Translations under genes and position numbers: made by a program
Notes under the pieces: model-generated
Told to the model about the DNA's origin: nothing
The model's database searches: none
The model's input: only the letters and a program-made list of their open reading frames with translations
From: Bagarius yarrelli
Lineage: Eukaryota > Chordata > Actinopteri > Siluriformes > Sisoridae
Length of the DNA: 64,000 bases
Assembly (NCBI GenBank): GCA_005784505.1
Contig: VCAZ01000001.1
Location: forward strand, 7,027,597 to 7,091,596
Direction: 5' to 3'
Part shown: positions 25,370 to 56,700 of the stretch, piece after piece
Position numbering within the stretch: position 1 is the first letter of the stretch
Layout of the letters: every line of letters starts with the position of its first letter

Positions 25370-26130
25370 CACTTCAGCTGCCGTTCTTCCACTTACCGCG
25401 CACTCCGAGGTGCTGTGATGTTCCAGAAAGTTCTGTGGTCACGAATCGCGTTTTTAACTTAAAACGCTGCTCAGTGTTTCAGCGCAGCCGGTATGAAGCC
25501 GCCGCTGTCCGGAAACGCGCGCACGCCTTTGAATTTTAATCTGCGCCACAGCGTTTGGAATGCGGACGTTGGCAGCGCGCGCACAGTGCAAGAGGCGCTG
25601 CGTGCCAATCAAGCATCTCGTAGCAACCCGGGGGTTTGTGATGTTGTGCTGTAAATAGTTAAAAGTGCATTCGACAAGCGCAATAAAGTCTCCTTCATAA
25701 CCGCATCGCCAACCACGGACAAGACAACTGCGCACTCTCACACACACACACACACACCTGCGCGAACACCGTAACACTTTTCATTCTAAACACTAAAAAC
25801 AACTTTACTTACTTCCAGCGCGGATTCCTCGCGTGCCAAAGAACGAAACAAAAAATAAACAGAAACTCTTGTGTTGAGGCAAGTGCAGTCTACCATCCGG
25901 TCCGGTGCGGTGCGTACCGCAGCAGCTGCACTGCTCCACTTCCACTAACACACACCGGGACGTCTGGACTAGCTCGAGCGCGTGGTTACGCGTAGCCATG
26001 GGTGCGCGCTTCGGTTTCTCCGGTTTGCTGCTTCCTTACGTCATGCTTGTCATGTGATGGCGCGCGCGGCCGCCCTCAGCGGAACTTTAAAGAGACCACT
26101 TACGTGACTCGGCGACTAGAAGCAAAGGGC
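25370..26130. promoter_or_regulatory. Orphan CpG island, probable promoter
   Basis: CpG density is far above the surroundings, with repeated GCGCGC words at 25,517-25,585 and 26,058-26,070. Visible sites include a full CRE-type TTACGTCA (26,036-26,043), a CATGTG E-box next to it, and a three-unit heat-shock element TTCnnGAAnnTTC (25,421-25,433). On the minus strand a GTAAGT splice donor sits at 25,812-25,807. No known protein is encoded. A leftward-running non-coding first exon (about 26,030-25,813) is possible. A 64-codon frame starting at 25,999 on the minus strand is the only coding alternative. Confidence 0.65.
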
Positions 26131-26479
26131 TCGCGGGTTGGCTTTAAATAACTTCCGCCTATAACAAGAACCAGCATCTGATCGATCCATGGACTAATTA
26201 AAACATGTCATGTTCAGACTCCTCCAGCTGAATCCGGCTTCATCCAGTCTCACCTTTACACTAAATCAAAAACAGAAATAGCAGGTGTTTAAAATTACAA
26301 AGATGGAGCGTGTATATACAACACAATTTATTCGTATTTCTTTTTTTGTGAATGTGATTTAATCAAGTAGACTTCAATTGTTTAGTGTAAATGTTGAATG
26401 TACACATTATTTCAAGTTGATTAAAATTAATTAAACTTAAAAAAGAAATCAATAAAATTGTGTTGTTCGTCCCCAACTG

Positions 26480-26640
26480 GGATATAGATACATGGATATA
26501 TATATATGTATAGTGTATGTATGTATATATGTATAAATATGTCACTACTGTCCCACTTTGTGTATATGTATGTCTATATATGTATGTATGTATATATGTG
26601 TAAATATGTATGTATGTATGTATATGTATAAATATGTCAC
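26480..26640. repeat. Degenerate (TATG)n microsatellite
   Basis: Interrupted TATG/TATA units arranged in two similar blocks, each followed by 'aaatatgtcac(t/c)actgt', so the microsatellite and its flank have been duplicated once. Confidence 0.85.
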
Positions 26641-26829
26641 CACTGTCTCACTTTAATTTAAGTACCTGTCTGAGCCAGACTTCCACTCTAACACCCTGAT
26701 GAAGCATTTCTAAAAGAGAGGAGGACATCTAGGGAAAAGGCTTAAATCAAATATTAATCAAATGGCTTAAGTGAGTGATGGGGGAGGGCACAAGAAACCT
26801 AAAAAAAAAGATCAAAATTTAAAAAAAAA

Positions 26830-27240
26830 TGTTTTTGGGAAATGGGTTTGTAAAACATGGTGATGGCAGCATCATGCTGTGGGAAAGCTTTTTTTTTCAG
26901 CAGGGAGAGGAAAGCTGGCCAAAGTTGATGGGAAGATGGATGGAGTATTCATGTGTTAGAATGGCCCAGCCAAAGTCCAGACCTATTAAGCGTCTGTGGC
27001 AAGTCTCTAGGTGTCTCTAGCTGATAGAGCCATACCCCCAAATGACCTGCATCTGTAATTACAGCAAAAGTTGGCTCTACAAAGTATTGACACGGGGGGT
27101 TGTTTACACACAATTATGTGTTACTTTGTGTTGGTTTATTACATAAAATCTCAATAAAATCCATTTAAGTTTGTGGTTGTAAGCTGACCAAATGTGAAAA
27201 AGTTGAAGGGGTATAAATACTTTTTAAAGGCACTGTTTAT
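26830..27240 (+). pseudogene. Tc1-like transposon relic with 3' terminal repeat
   Basis: The left part reads HGDGSIMLWESFFFQQGEESWPKLMGR, matching a Tc1-like transposase (HGDGSIMLWGCF...). It then jumps to a piece reading VRMAQPKSRPIK.LWQ (the SPDLNPIENLWQ region) and ends in the terminal repeat 'aaggggtataaatacttttt' and 'aaaggcactgt'. The central part with the catalytic residues is deleted. The 5' terminal repeat is absent. Confidence 0.8.
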
Positions 27241-27244
27241 GTAC

Positions 27245-27790
27245 GGTGTATGTTAACTTGAACTTTACTTAACTGGGCCATGTTAGGTTTAAGTGTTGTG
27301 TTGTGTTTCTCTTTTGAATGCAATTTTATTTTGTCAATGCAATTTTTGACATTTATGATTTTGTATTAAAACGCATTAAAACAGGTTTCTACAATACATA
27401 AGAACGGAGTTCACATAAAGCAATTTAGATTCAAACAAGTTGGCTAACAGAAAAACAATAAAAAAACAATCGCTTTAGTGTTACTTAAGCCCATTTAAAT
27501 AATATTAGCGTTACAAAATCAGGTTAAAGGCTAAAGTTAAAAATCCGCAACCCTTGACATAAAATTACTTTAACATTAAACAATATATTTGCTTTAAAAT
27601 AATAAGAAATAATATTTTGAATTATAGTAAATAGTTTAAGTAGTTTACCGTGAATAGAACGTTTGGTTTGGTGCGCAATAATTAATTGAGAAAAAGAGGA
27701 AGTTTGGTAGACACATTCTGATCATGTGGAACTGATGTACAAACTAAAATCAAGTAAATTTAGGGCCTTTTTTCAGTGTACTGCTCTGGC
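27245..27790. other. Intergenic, nothing recognised
   Basis: AT-rich without a supported feature. Confidence 0.5.
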
Positions 27791-27794
27791 TAAA

Positions 27795-27975
27795 ATAGCA
27801 TTTACATTCACGGCATTAAAAAGACGCCATTATCTAGATTCATTTTATTTATACAGCTGAGCAATTGGGGTTAAGGGCCTTTCTCTTAAAGCAGTGGTAA
27901 ACTGGTTGTACTGGGAATCAAACCCACAATCTTCTGGTTAGCAGTTTGACACTGTAATCACTGAGCTATTAAGTT
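27795..27975 (-). mobile_element. SINE subfamily A
   Basis: Reverse orientation: degenerate tail ('agacgccattatctagattc'), core ('gagcaattggggttaagggc'), B-box complement ('gggaatcaaaccc') and A-box complement ('aatcactgagctatta'). Confidence 0.75.
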
Positions 27976-27979
27976 GTAA

Positions 27980-28780
27980 AAGTCCAGCTTCACAATAAAT
28001 TGTAACTTGACTTAAAGGCTTAAAGTTACAAATTAATTAGCATCTGATGACGTATTCGTGACTTTTAATTCGATCATTTTTTATAATTTTGTTTTAAGCT
28101 CCATGTTTTTGTTTTAGCTCAGTCACAAACTTTTTCCCTGTTGTCTTTGGGTCAAAATTGTCCTGTTTTAAAGCTTTTAACATTAGAAATATGTGATTAT
28201 GTAATTAATTAATTAAAATTAACATAATTTTTGTTACAAAACATTATAAACAAAGAAATACAATGGAGTAATTGCATTTTTGATGAGAAAATAATACAAG
28301 GGTAAAACAAATGTATAAATCTCTGTCTAGTCATGTTTACCTTGTTATTTTGGCTTTAAATAGGAAAGTTCTGTAATCCTAAACATTTAAGGAAAATAGA
28401 AGTAGAATTGTGAAATGTTGCTAAAAAAACTGAAATCTATCTATTAATTTGAGCTGATGAAATAGTTCTTTGGGTATTTGTCCAGTCCACCAGTTGGCGT
28501 CCTGCTGTAGGAGCACCTGTAAGTCAGGTGAGAGTACAGAGAGTAGTAAAACATAATGTCTGTCCCATGCTGCCTTGCACATTCACATAAACACACTTTC
28601 TGGTAACCAAAGGGAAGTCTAGACTAGCAATCCATCTACCTGTGAGGTCCTGGGAGGTGAAACTAGACAAGCTAGAAGCAACCAAGGGAAACAATATGAA
28701 AAACTCCACCCACTATTACTACAGGTGCTGGTGTTGACTTACATAGACAGAATAAAGTATGTAAATGTGAATAAGGATAA
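27980..28780. other. Intergenic, nothing recognised
   Basis: AT-rich without a supported feature. Confidence 0.5.
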
Positions 28781-28785
28781 ATGCT

Positions 28786-28980
28786 GCAAATGTACATTTG
28801 CTGCATTTGGCAGACATCCCTATCCAGAAAAACTTACGTTTATCTATTTTTCTATCTATTATTATACAACTGAGCAATTGCGGGCCCTTAATCAGGGACC
28901 CAGCGGTGGCCACTCGGGGGTGCTGGAAATCGAACCTTGATTCTCCAGGGAATCAGTCCGACACTTTACACCACTTTACA
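28786..28980 (-). mobile_element. SINE subfamily A
   Basis: Reverse orientation with a well kept tail ('gcatttggcagacatcccta'), core ('aactgagcaattgcgggccc') and B-box complement ('ggaaatcgaacc'). Confidence 0.8.
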
Positions 28981-28984
28981 GTGT

Positions 28985-29800
28985 GCTTCATCAAATAATG
29001 AAAGTATGTTTTAAAGATTAAAAAATTATTTTTATTTCAACGTAACTGAGCCGAAGTTTTCTATTAATCCGTAACACCTACTGCATCATTTACTGTATTA
29101 TCAAAAGTTCTTGCCAAGCCTGAGATATGCACTTAGCAGAAATTGCATTACCTCCCCGCCGCTTACATCAGCTGGCTTCCGGTAAGAGACACCATTATTG
29201 GATGATTCACTAAAGCCAGAGTGTCTTTATCTGCAAGGTTGTTTCTTAGCATGGAACGATAATCAGACGTCAGGACTGATTTAACTCTTGCAGACGGTGA
29301 TTTTTTTTTATTTATTTTTTTTTTATTTCTGACGGACATTTAGCATAATCATGTACCTAATGTTTGTCAGCATGTTGAATCACGATTATAATATTATGTT
29401 GATTAGGAAGAGGTATATTTCTTCTTCCTGGTGTTTTGAAGATTGTGTGAATCTGGTAGATTTGTATGTTTTAATTCAGGGCCAAACATGACTGACTGGT
29501 GGCAGCTCCATCAAACTTATTTCGTCTCACAGTCCAACAATGTTTAGCCCACTGTAATCCAAAATAATTCTGATAAAGAGAAACTGTACTGACTGTATGC
29601 TGACTGAATGCTCCGATTACTGCAGCTGGACTGCAGCCAGTCATGCACTCACTGACATCAGAGCTAAACACACTTGTCCTCTAAGATCAAGATGAGTGCT
29701 TTGTTAAATAACCAGATTGTAACGTGATCAGATTCAGTTTATTTTGATCCGAGTCATCAGAGAAGAAGGAAAGTGAAAAAGAAGGAATGCACGATCTATC
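28985..29800. other. Intergenic, nothing recognised
   Basis: Upstream of mkln1. The 29,100-29,290 part looks less repetitive and could hold regulatory sequence, but nothing specific can be supported. Confidence 0.45.
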
Positions 29801-29805
29801 TATTT

Positions 29806-30133
<328 letters not shown>

Positions 30134-30139
30134 TAATAA

Positions 30140-30465
30140 TTAGAATTATTCTAATTATTAATTAACATTATTGTTGGAAATGTCTATACATAAAAACATA
30201 TTTATATACAATTTATTTTTTATTTATTATAAAATGTTATTCGGTGGTTGAAAAATTTAGCATTTGTGTAATTGTAATTTTACATTTTAATTCCATTTCA
30301 TAGAAAAAAATGTTAAAAGACACTATTAATTAACAATAACTGTGGGGATAATATCCCGTTGGTGACCCTTTGCCAAAATGTAATTAGATATTTATTATTT
30401 TAGTATAGAACATTAGGAATATTTCTGTGGCCCCCGTTACTGACATCTGGGGCTCCTGTTTATTG
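30140..30465. other. mkln1 upstream flank, AT-rich
   Basis: AT-rich stretch between the microsatellite and the mkln1 promoter. No feature. Confidence 0.5.
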
Positions 30466-30565
30466 ACAAACTTGAACATTTTATGCGCGGCCCCTTTTAG
30501 ACGCCGCCACGCCCACATGAGGCTCGTGCACGCGACGCGCTGCTCGTTGTTTGTGCTCCGACAAG

Positions 30566-50352
<19,787 letters not shown>

Positions 50353-52140
50353 CCCTGCTAACTGAGCTCTACCCGCCAATCCTGATGCCTCTAAGACTCG
50401 TTCCACGAAAAAAAAAAAAATATTTTTTTACATCCACTTCAGAATCCCACATGCCGACCCAACACAGTTCCGTTTCTTCACAATCAGAAAGGTGTTCTAC
50501 ATCACCCATGATGGTAATTTAACCAAAATAACAAAACTGGAGCATTCCCCGCTTCCTTTAGTATTTCATTCATTCACTCAAATCTAAAACTATTGAAATG
50601 TTTGCAGTGTCTGCAGCACCCGGATACGTTTTATTCTTTCCTCTTAGGAAGTTTAAATCCACAAATTTGTTTTTCCTGTTTTTTTTCCAGTTTCTGTTGT
50701 ACCTCAGCTTTCATCTTCGAAGAGTTCATTTTGAAAAGGGTGCATTAGAAATAATAGCTATGGCTGTTATATGGTTTAATACGTCTCACACAGGTTGGTC
50801 ATGAAAGCAGTTGGTTTATTAAATGTCTGATTTAATTTTTTTTACATTTACTAATGTTTGGTAGCATTTTGGCCAAATGAAGGTGATTGTGATTTTGCAC
50901 TCTTTGTTTCAGTTTACCGAATAGAAATTGTAATGTTTAAATAAGGGCCTCATTCAGCTAACAGGCCAACCGAATTATTACACATTACATAATATTTCAT
51001 ATAAGTTATAATATTCGATCACCCTGATTTACATAGAAAAACTGTAGTAAAATGCATATATATTTTTTTCATTTGTGACAGCAGTATTGCACATTTTCGT
51101 TTGTCAGTCTAAAAAGTTTCCACTGAATTTTTCATCTCAAGAACAAGATAGTAACTATTCAAATTTCTGGTTAGAAAAAAATCCTGCAGGTGGAAAATTG
51201 TCCAAGTGTGTGTGCGTGTGTACGCGCATATGTGGGCCGAGTTTCGGAAATCATTTTACTCGATACCGCATTGCCGTAAATCTGCTGGTTTTAAAAGTCC
51301 CGTGGAGGCACAACTGAACGTGCTGGAGTTACTTACAGGTAGTCTTCCATATAAGGTAATGTATAAATTTCACCATGTAGAAATGTGTGTATATAAGATC
51401 TCCTATTTAAAGTATTACTTTTGATCTAATTTTGAAGGTTTTCCCCCATGAAATTATAATATATATAGGGACACTGTGTTGGCTTTATTGGTGTTAAGAA
51501 GTAAATCTATATTTAAAACAACAGACTTAATCTTTTTTTTTCGCACTCAATTGAGGTACATCATATTTATAAATTGTGCAAAGTACAGTTTTTTTTTTTT
51601 TTTTTTTAATTTTACAAATGAGATCAATTCAGATGAAAACATGTTTTACATTTGTGTAATTTCAGAAGGTTTTGCTTTAATCTCTTCTATATAACCTCCC
51701 ATTTTTTCATCTCAGCATTTCCTACTTTCAGCGCCCCTCATTTAAATCAGGTTAAATACCACTGTCAGCGGAGGAGTTGCCTCATTTGGTCCATTCATAG
51801 CTTCCAATTTTTTTAAATCAAATCCCTAATTTCTGCATTCATACTTCTGTTTTTGTGCCTGGAGGAATGTAAAATGTGGAATTTGACAAATGTAGAAAGA
51901 GAAAAAAACACTCTAGGAGCATCTTTTATAAAACTTTTTGGTTTGGACTTCTTTTAAATCTTTATTTTTCCTTCTTTGCTCCTGGAAAACACCTCACTTC
52001 TTGTCCTCTCGTCTCCCGAGTGAGGACGTTGGGATATGTGTACACTACACTGTGGCAGACATGAATGTGTAGAAAATACTTTAAAACAAAAGCATTGTAT
52101 GTAATGTACATATTGAATAAAGATTGTATTTTGTTCAGGT
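50353..52140 (+). other. mkln1: mkln1 3' UTR with poly(A) signal
   Basis: About 1.8 kb, AT-rich. An AATAAA at 52,116-52,121 is followed within 10-30 bp by GT-rich text ('tgtattttgttcagg'), a standard cleavage context. Open frames inside are short and not conserved in type. Confidence 0.75.
52116..52121 (+). terminator. mkln1: mkln1 poly(A) signal AATAAA
   Basis: Canonical hexamer with a downstream GT-rich element. The strongest candidate past the stop codon. Confidence 0.75.
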
Positions 52141-52229
52141 TTTCTAATCGGTGCCTCTTTTTTTTGTCCTGTTAAACATGTTCTAATGAAGGGATTTTCA
52201 TAAAATAACACTATTCTTTAAGGACAAGT

Positions 52230-52235
52230 TTTATT
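52230..52235 (-). terminator. podxl: podxl poly(A) signal AATAAA
   Basis: Minus-strand AATAAA (plus TTTATT). Other AATAAA-like hexamers exist in this AT-rich UTR, so earlier cleavage is possible. Confidence 0.5.
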
Positions 52236-52829
52236 CATTGGAACAAAAAAAGAAATAGTAAAAAGACGACCCAATGGCAGGGACTGTTTTTCCAGTGTAT
52301 CAGACTCCTGTTTTTTTACCTTTTCTACAAGGCAAAGTTCTACCACAGCATATAAAATACATACATCATATCAAAGCAATTGAGCCATATAAATATTTAA
52401 GAAGAATGTATACAAAAAAGCAATCAGCATTTACCTTAAACTGAGGAATTTGGAGGAATGATAGCAGTTTTTAGTACATGAGTTAACTTTGGAAGGATTT
52501 GATTAATTTTAATTTGTCAGCTTTGCGTTTTGCGCATAAAACAGAGCGGGTAAATGACAAGCACATACAATACAACTTTACAGGAAGCGAGCATGAACAG
52601 AAATAATAACATGAATCTTATGAGAAATGCTTTGGCTATTTTGACTTGTGCATTTTTAACACGTTAATATTGAAATATTTGTGCAATGATTAGGGATTTG
52701 TTGCTATTCTGTTGCTTGCTGCTGTTATTTGATTCGGAAAAAGAATTTGCGCTCGTGTGCAGCGATCAATGCAACGTAATGTGATGACTGGTGAGGGTAT
52801 TTACATGTAAAGTGATCTGTTTGTCTGGA

Positions 52830-53000
52830 ATGGTAGCTTAGTGGTTATGATGTTGGATTGCTTATCAAAATGTCATAGGTTCAATTACCAGCATCACCAA
52901 GCTGCCAATGCTGGACCCCTAATCAAGACCTTTTCTTCTCAACTAAATTAAAAAAGTCGATCTGGATCCGGGTCTGCCAAATGCTAGAAATATAAATACA
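52830..53000 (+). mobile_element. SINE subfamily A in the podxl 3' UTR
   Basis: Nearly full length: A-box-like 'tggtagcttagtgg', B-box-like 'aggttcaattacc', core 'caccaagctgccaatgctgg', tail 'tctgccaaatgctagaaata'. It is antisense to podxl. Confidence 0.8.
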
Positions 53001-53548
53001 GATAAGGAGGAGAAAGTTGCACTAAGCACTGCTGCATTGCTCTCCAGAGAAAAAGCTTATCAGGCATTGTGGGTAAAGAAGAAATCTGTTATTTAAAGTT
53101 TGACCAATAGCTTTAAAAATATTTACAGGGTTTAAATTATGTGTCCAGGATAGACATCCATTGGTTTTATTATAAAAACAAATTGAATTATGATCAATTA
53201 ACTAAACATGCTACCAGCATATTTTAAGAAACAAAAACACTATATACAGGTGCAGCAGTGTACAAGTCATATAAGTGGGTGAAAATAGTCTGTAGGTGAA
53301 ACAATGTCTTTAAAATACTCTTGTGGACGAAAGCAAACCGCACATACAGCCCTGGTGTATCCCTAATCATATCCCATTAAGTTTCTGTTAGCGTTTTCTA
53401 ATTATATCAATTTTGCTTTTGTCCTGTAGTCCACTTGCTATTCGGTTGGTTGTCATTTTTAACAGTCTTTACACAGTGTCATACACCTGTTACCTCTACC
53501 GATGACGGTGTGTATAATAAGACACAGGTCCGGAGGAGATGGCATGCT

Positions 53549-53743
53549 TTACAGGTGTGTATCCTCCTCCTCGGGTATGTCGTCTTTGGCGAGGTTATCA
53601 AAAGGAACAATCCAGCTGTCGTTAAACTCTCTGTTCAGTGCCATCTTCTTCTCTTGCATTTCAGGATGCACCTCCATCACCTCCAGCGTGGGGTTGTCGT
53701 GGTAGCCGTTCTCCACCGTCTGCAGCTCTTCAGTCAGGTGTTG
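53549..53743 (-). CDS. podxl: podxl last exon, cytoplasmic tail
   Basis: 195 nt, phase 0 to TAA at 53,551-53,549. Encodes QHLTEELQTVENGYHDNPTL and on to DNLAKDDIPEEEDTHL. The tail is the most conserved part of podocalyxin and the C-terminal DTHL is the class I PDZ ligand for NHERF1/2. Confidence 0.97.
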   Translation of the reverse strand, partial: QHLTEELQTVENGYHDNPTLEVMEVHPEMQEKKMALNREFNDSWIVPFDNLAKDDIPEEEDTHL

Positions 53744-56700
53744 CTAGGAGAGCAAATCATGGATGTTGGTGATTGAAGGTGCAGTCAGTATTTTTTTTTT
53801 TTAATTGAAAAATGAATGGATTAAGCTGGTTTTGTAAAGTACCACATCGTTTTAGTGCCAAAAACGCTCAGATTGCAGCGGGATTTAATTATACAATAGA
53901 ATTATTAACAAATTATTTACAAATTTTATCAAAGGTAGACAAATATGATGCTCATACATTTCTTTGTATTTTTTCTCTAGGGCAATATTTTTGTCTGTAT
54001 CTTGTCTTAGTGATGAATTTTCAGATTTTTAAATATAACAAATGTTTAGATAAAAAAACAAAACAAAGATCATCATTTTATCCTTAAACAGATGTTTTTA
54101 TGGCTGGAATAGAGCTCAGTGTGTTCGTGTGTTACCTGGTTCTTTCTGTAGGATAAGCGATGGCAGCTGCAATACACAGCAAAAGCGATAAGGAATAGTG
54201 CCAATGCACCACACGAAGCCATAATGGCGATCGATGTCATGTGGATTTTTTCAGAGTGCTTTACAGACAAGAAAAAAAAATGAGTTTAGGAGCAAGACAT
54301 TTCTTTTACCTCTGCATGTTTTAGATGAAGTGCCCAAACGTGGATCTTACCTCGAAATCTGTAGACTTATTCACTTCCACTAATGGATCGACCACTAAAC
54401 GGAAATAACACCATTTAGTAAGTGAGCAATTAAACAACAGAGGAGGTCAATTAAGTATAAATGAGAAAAAGAGTTATCAACGCCTCACCTTTCAGTGTTA
54501 TAGAGCTGAATTGGTAATCGCCGTTTATCTCCTTTCCGACCATGTTGCAGTTAATAGTGGTGTTGATGAGCCCCATGAGCTGTGCGCAAATTCTCTCCAA
54601 TTTGTCCTGTACATTTATTAAGAAATTAATGGCACCATTTGGGAGAATTGATCGTATCTGTATGTGTGTGAAGCTTTCATAATGACCCCATATTTACTAT
54701 CCAAATTAACAGAAATGACTTCATAGAAATAATAACAGACCATGTGATTGACACAAAAGCACAGGGACAAATATATACACCAGGAAAAAGGCCCACACTC
54801 TGGTGGCGCCCTAGGAAAGATTGTAGATTTGCGCCCCCTTATTTGACCCCCACCCCTATTCACACACACAGACCCCCTACCACAAAAAATCTAGAAAATG
54901 CAATTTTTAAAACCTTTATTTTAACATAACATAAATACGGAACAAATATATAAGCTTTAATCATAAGTAGTAAATAAATTGTGATAAAAAATAACAGTCA
55001 CTGGAAAACTCACTCAACAGTTAAACAAATTGCACATCAACAAAAAGGTGCAGAACTAAAATTTTCTTAACTGCCAAACATATATTTTTGCTTAATAAAA
55101 TGGGTTTAGGAGCGCACTTCTGACCACAAGTGGGCGCACTTCTGACTAAAAAAATCGCTCGCACGGCGCCCCCAAGTCATTTTGCGCCCTAGGCAACTGC
55201 CTATGTCGCCTATGCCACGGACTGGCACTAATTTACAGCAAAAAGGTCCTGGGCTCGAATCCCCTGCAAGGGTCTTTCTGTGTGGAGTTTGCATGTTCTC
55301 CCTGTGCTTGCGTGGGTTTTACTCCGGGTTCTCCGGTTTCCTCCTCCCACAGTTCAAAAACATGTATGTTAGGTTAATTGGTGATTCTTAATTGCCTATA
55401 GGAGTGAGTGTGTGTGGCCCTGTGATGGACTGGTGACCTATCCAGGCTGTACCCCTCCTGCCCTTCGACTATTCGGAAACAGCTGGGATAGACTCCAGCA
55501 GATCCCAGCGACCCCGAATCAAGGAATAAAGGAGTATAGAAGATGAATAAATAAATAATTAAATGAATGAATAAATAGAAGAATGGATGAAGTGCACCCT
55601 CTTGTGGCCATCTTGCGCTCCTACACCCATACATTAATCAAAAAATATTTTTGGCAATTTTAGTACTGAAAGCAAACTTTTTTTTGTTGATTTGCACTTG
55701 ATTTAACTGTTATGTGAGTCTTCTAGTGACTGTTAGTCAAATTTGCTTGTTATTTATTATCACAATTTATTTACTACTTATGCTTAATTTTTATTTATTT
55801 ATGTATTTGTTCTGTATTTATGTTATGGTATAGTAAAGGTTGTAAAAATCTGCATTAAAATTAAATTAAAATAAAATTAAAATTAACCTCAAAATACTAA
55901 CCAAACTAACATAAATAATACTTATTAAATAAACTCTACATTTACATGCTGACTAAGTCTGTTGTTCCTGTAGCTTAATGGAAAGTGGAAAAGGTGATCT
56001 TACCCCAGTGCTGATGGCCGCTATGGTCCTCTGCAGGAAAGAAAATGAATTTTATAATCAGTAAATTAAGCAGTAAATATCAAATTACTTTTTAAATTAT
56101 AAATAGACCAAACATAATCATTACATTGAACATTTTTTGCTTGGGAGCAGATGATATTGTTCTTATCGTCATCATCGCTGTTGTTGTTGTTGTTGTTGCT
56201 GCCATTGTTGTTGTTGTTCTTGTTGTTGTGGCGGTTTTTGTTGTCGTTGCTAATGCTGGAGTTGTTGGTGATACTGTTGTTATTATCGCTGAAGAGGTTG
56301 GTAATACTGGGGTTGTCGTATGAGATGTTTCTGATGAAATGAGCTTGGTAGTTCCTTCGTTCCTTAAATGTTGGCCATCTGATGAAAGATATATATACAG
56401 GAAGTCAGAATTGAACCTAACCAGCTGAAAATATATTGTTATTAGTGTAAATGTTCATATGAGAACATGACATCATCTGTGATATTTTACAGAGATACAG
56501 ATTTTTTTATTTATTTTTTGGATTACACAATTGTTCTGTTTTTTATTGCGACACATTATTGGCCCTGCATTTATAGTATAATTAAAGTATCGAAAAATGA
56601 CTAAAAACGATGCACAGATTTATGTTAAGAGACAAATGTTTAAGTGTGATTATACAGAATACACTAGTCAAAAAATCTTATACATCTCAACAGCACCCCT

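Larger units (their letters stand above)
52210..53548 (-). other. podxl: podxl 3' UTR
   Basis: From the podxl stop at 53,549 leftward to an AATAAA on the minus strand at 52,235-52,230. Contains one SINE copy (52,830-53,000). The poly(A) signals of mkln1 and podxl lie only about 110 bp apart, so the genes converge almost end to end. Confidence 0.65.

Noticed and set aside
25805..25999. 64-codon minus-strand frame in the orphan CpG island as a protein start
   Set aside because: No resemblance to a known protein, and open frames are common in CpG-rich DNA. Kept only as an alternative to a non-coding exon.
56126..56342. Val- and Leu-rich frames on the plus strand
   Set aside because: Antisense shadows of the (ACA)n triplet tract of podxl.
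56125..56378. Asn-rich, Cys-containing frame in the podxl mucin exon
   Set aside because: It would need a phase that neither the preceding exon (phase 1 end) nor the 27-nt exon supports. The Thr-rich frame fits both.
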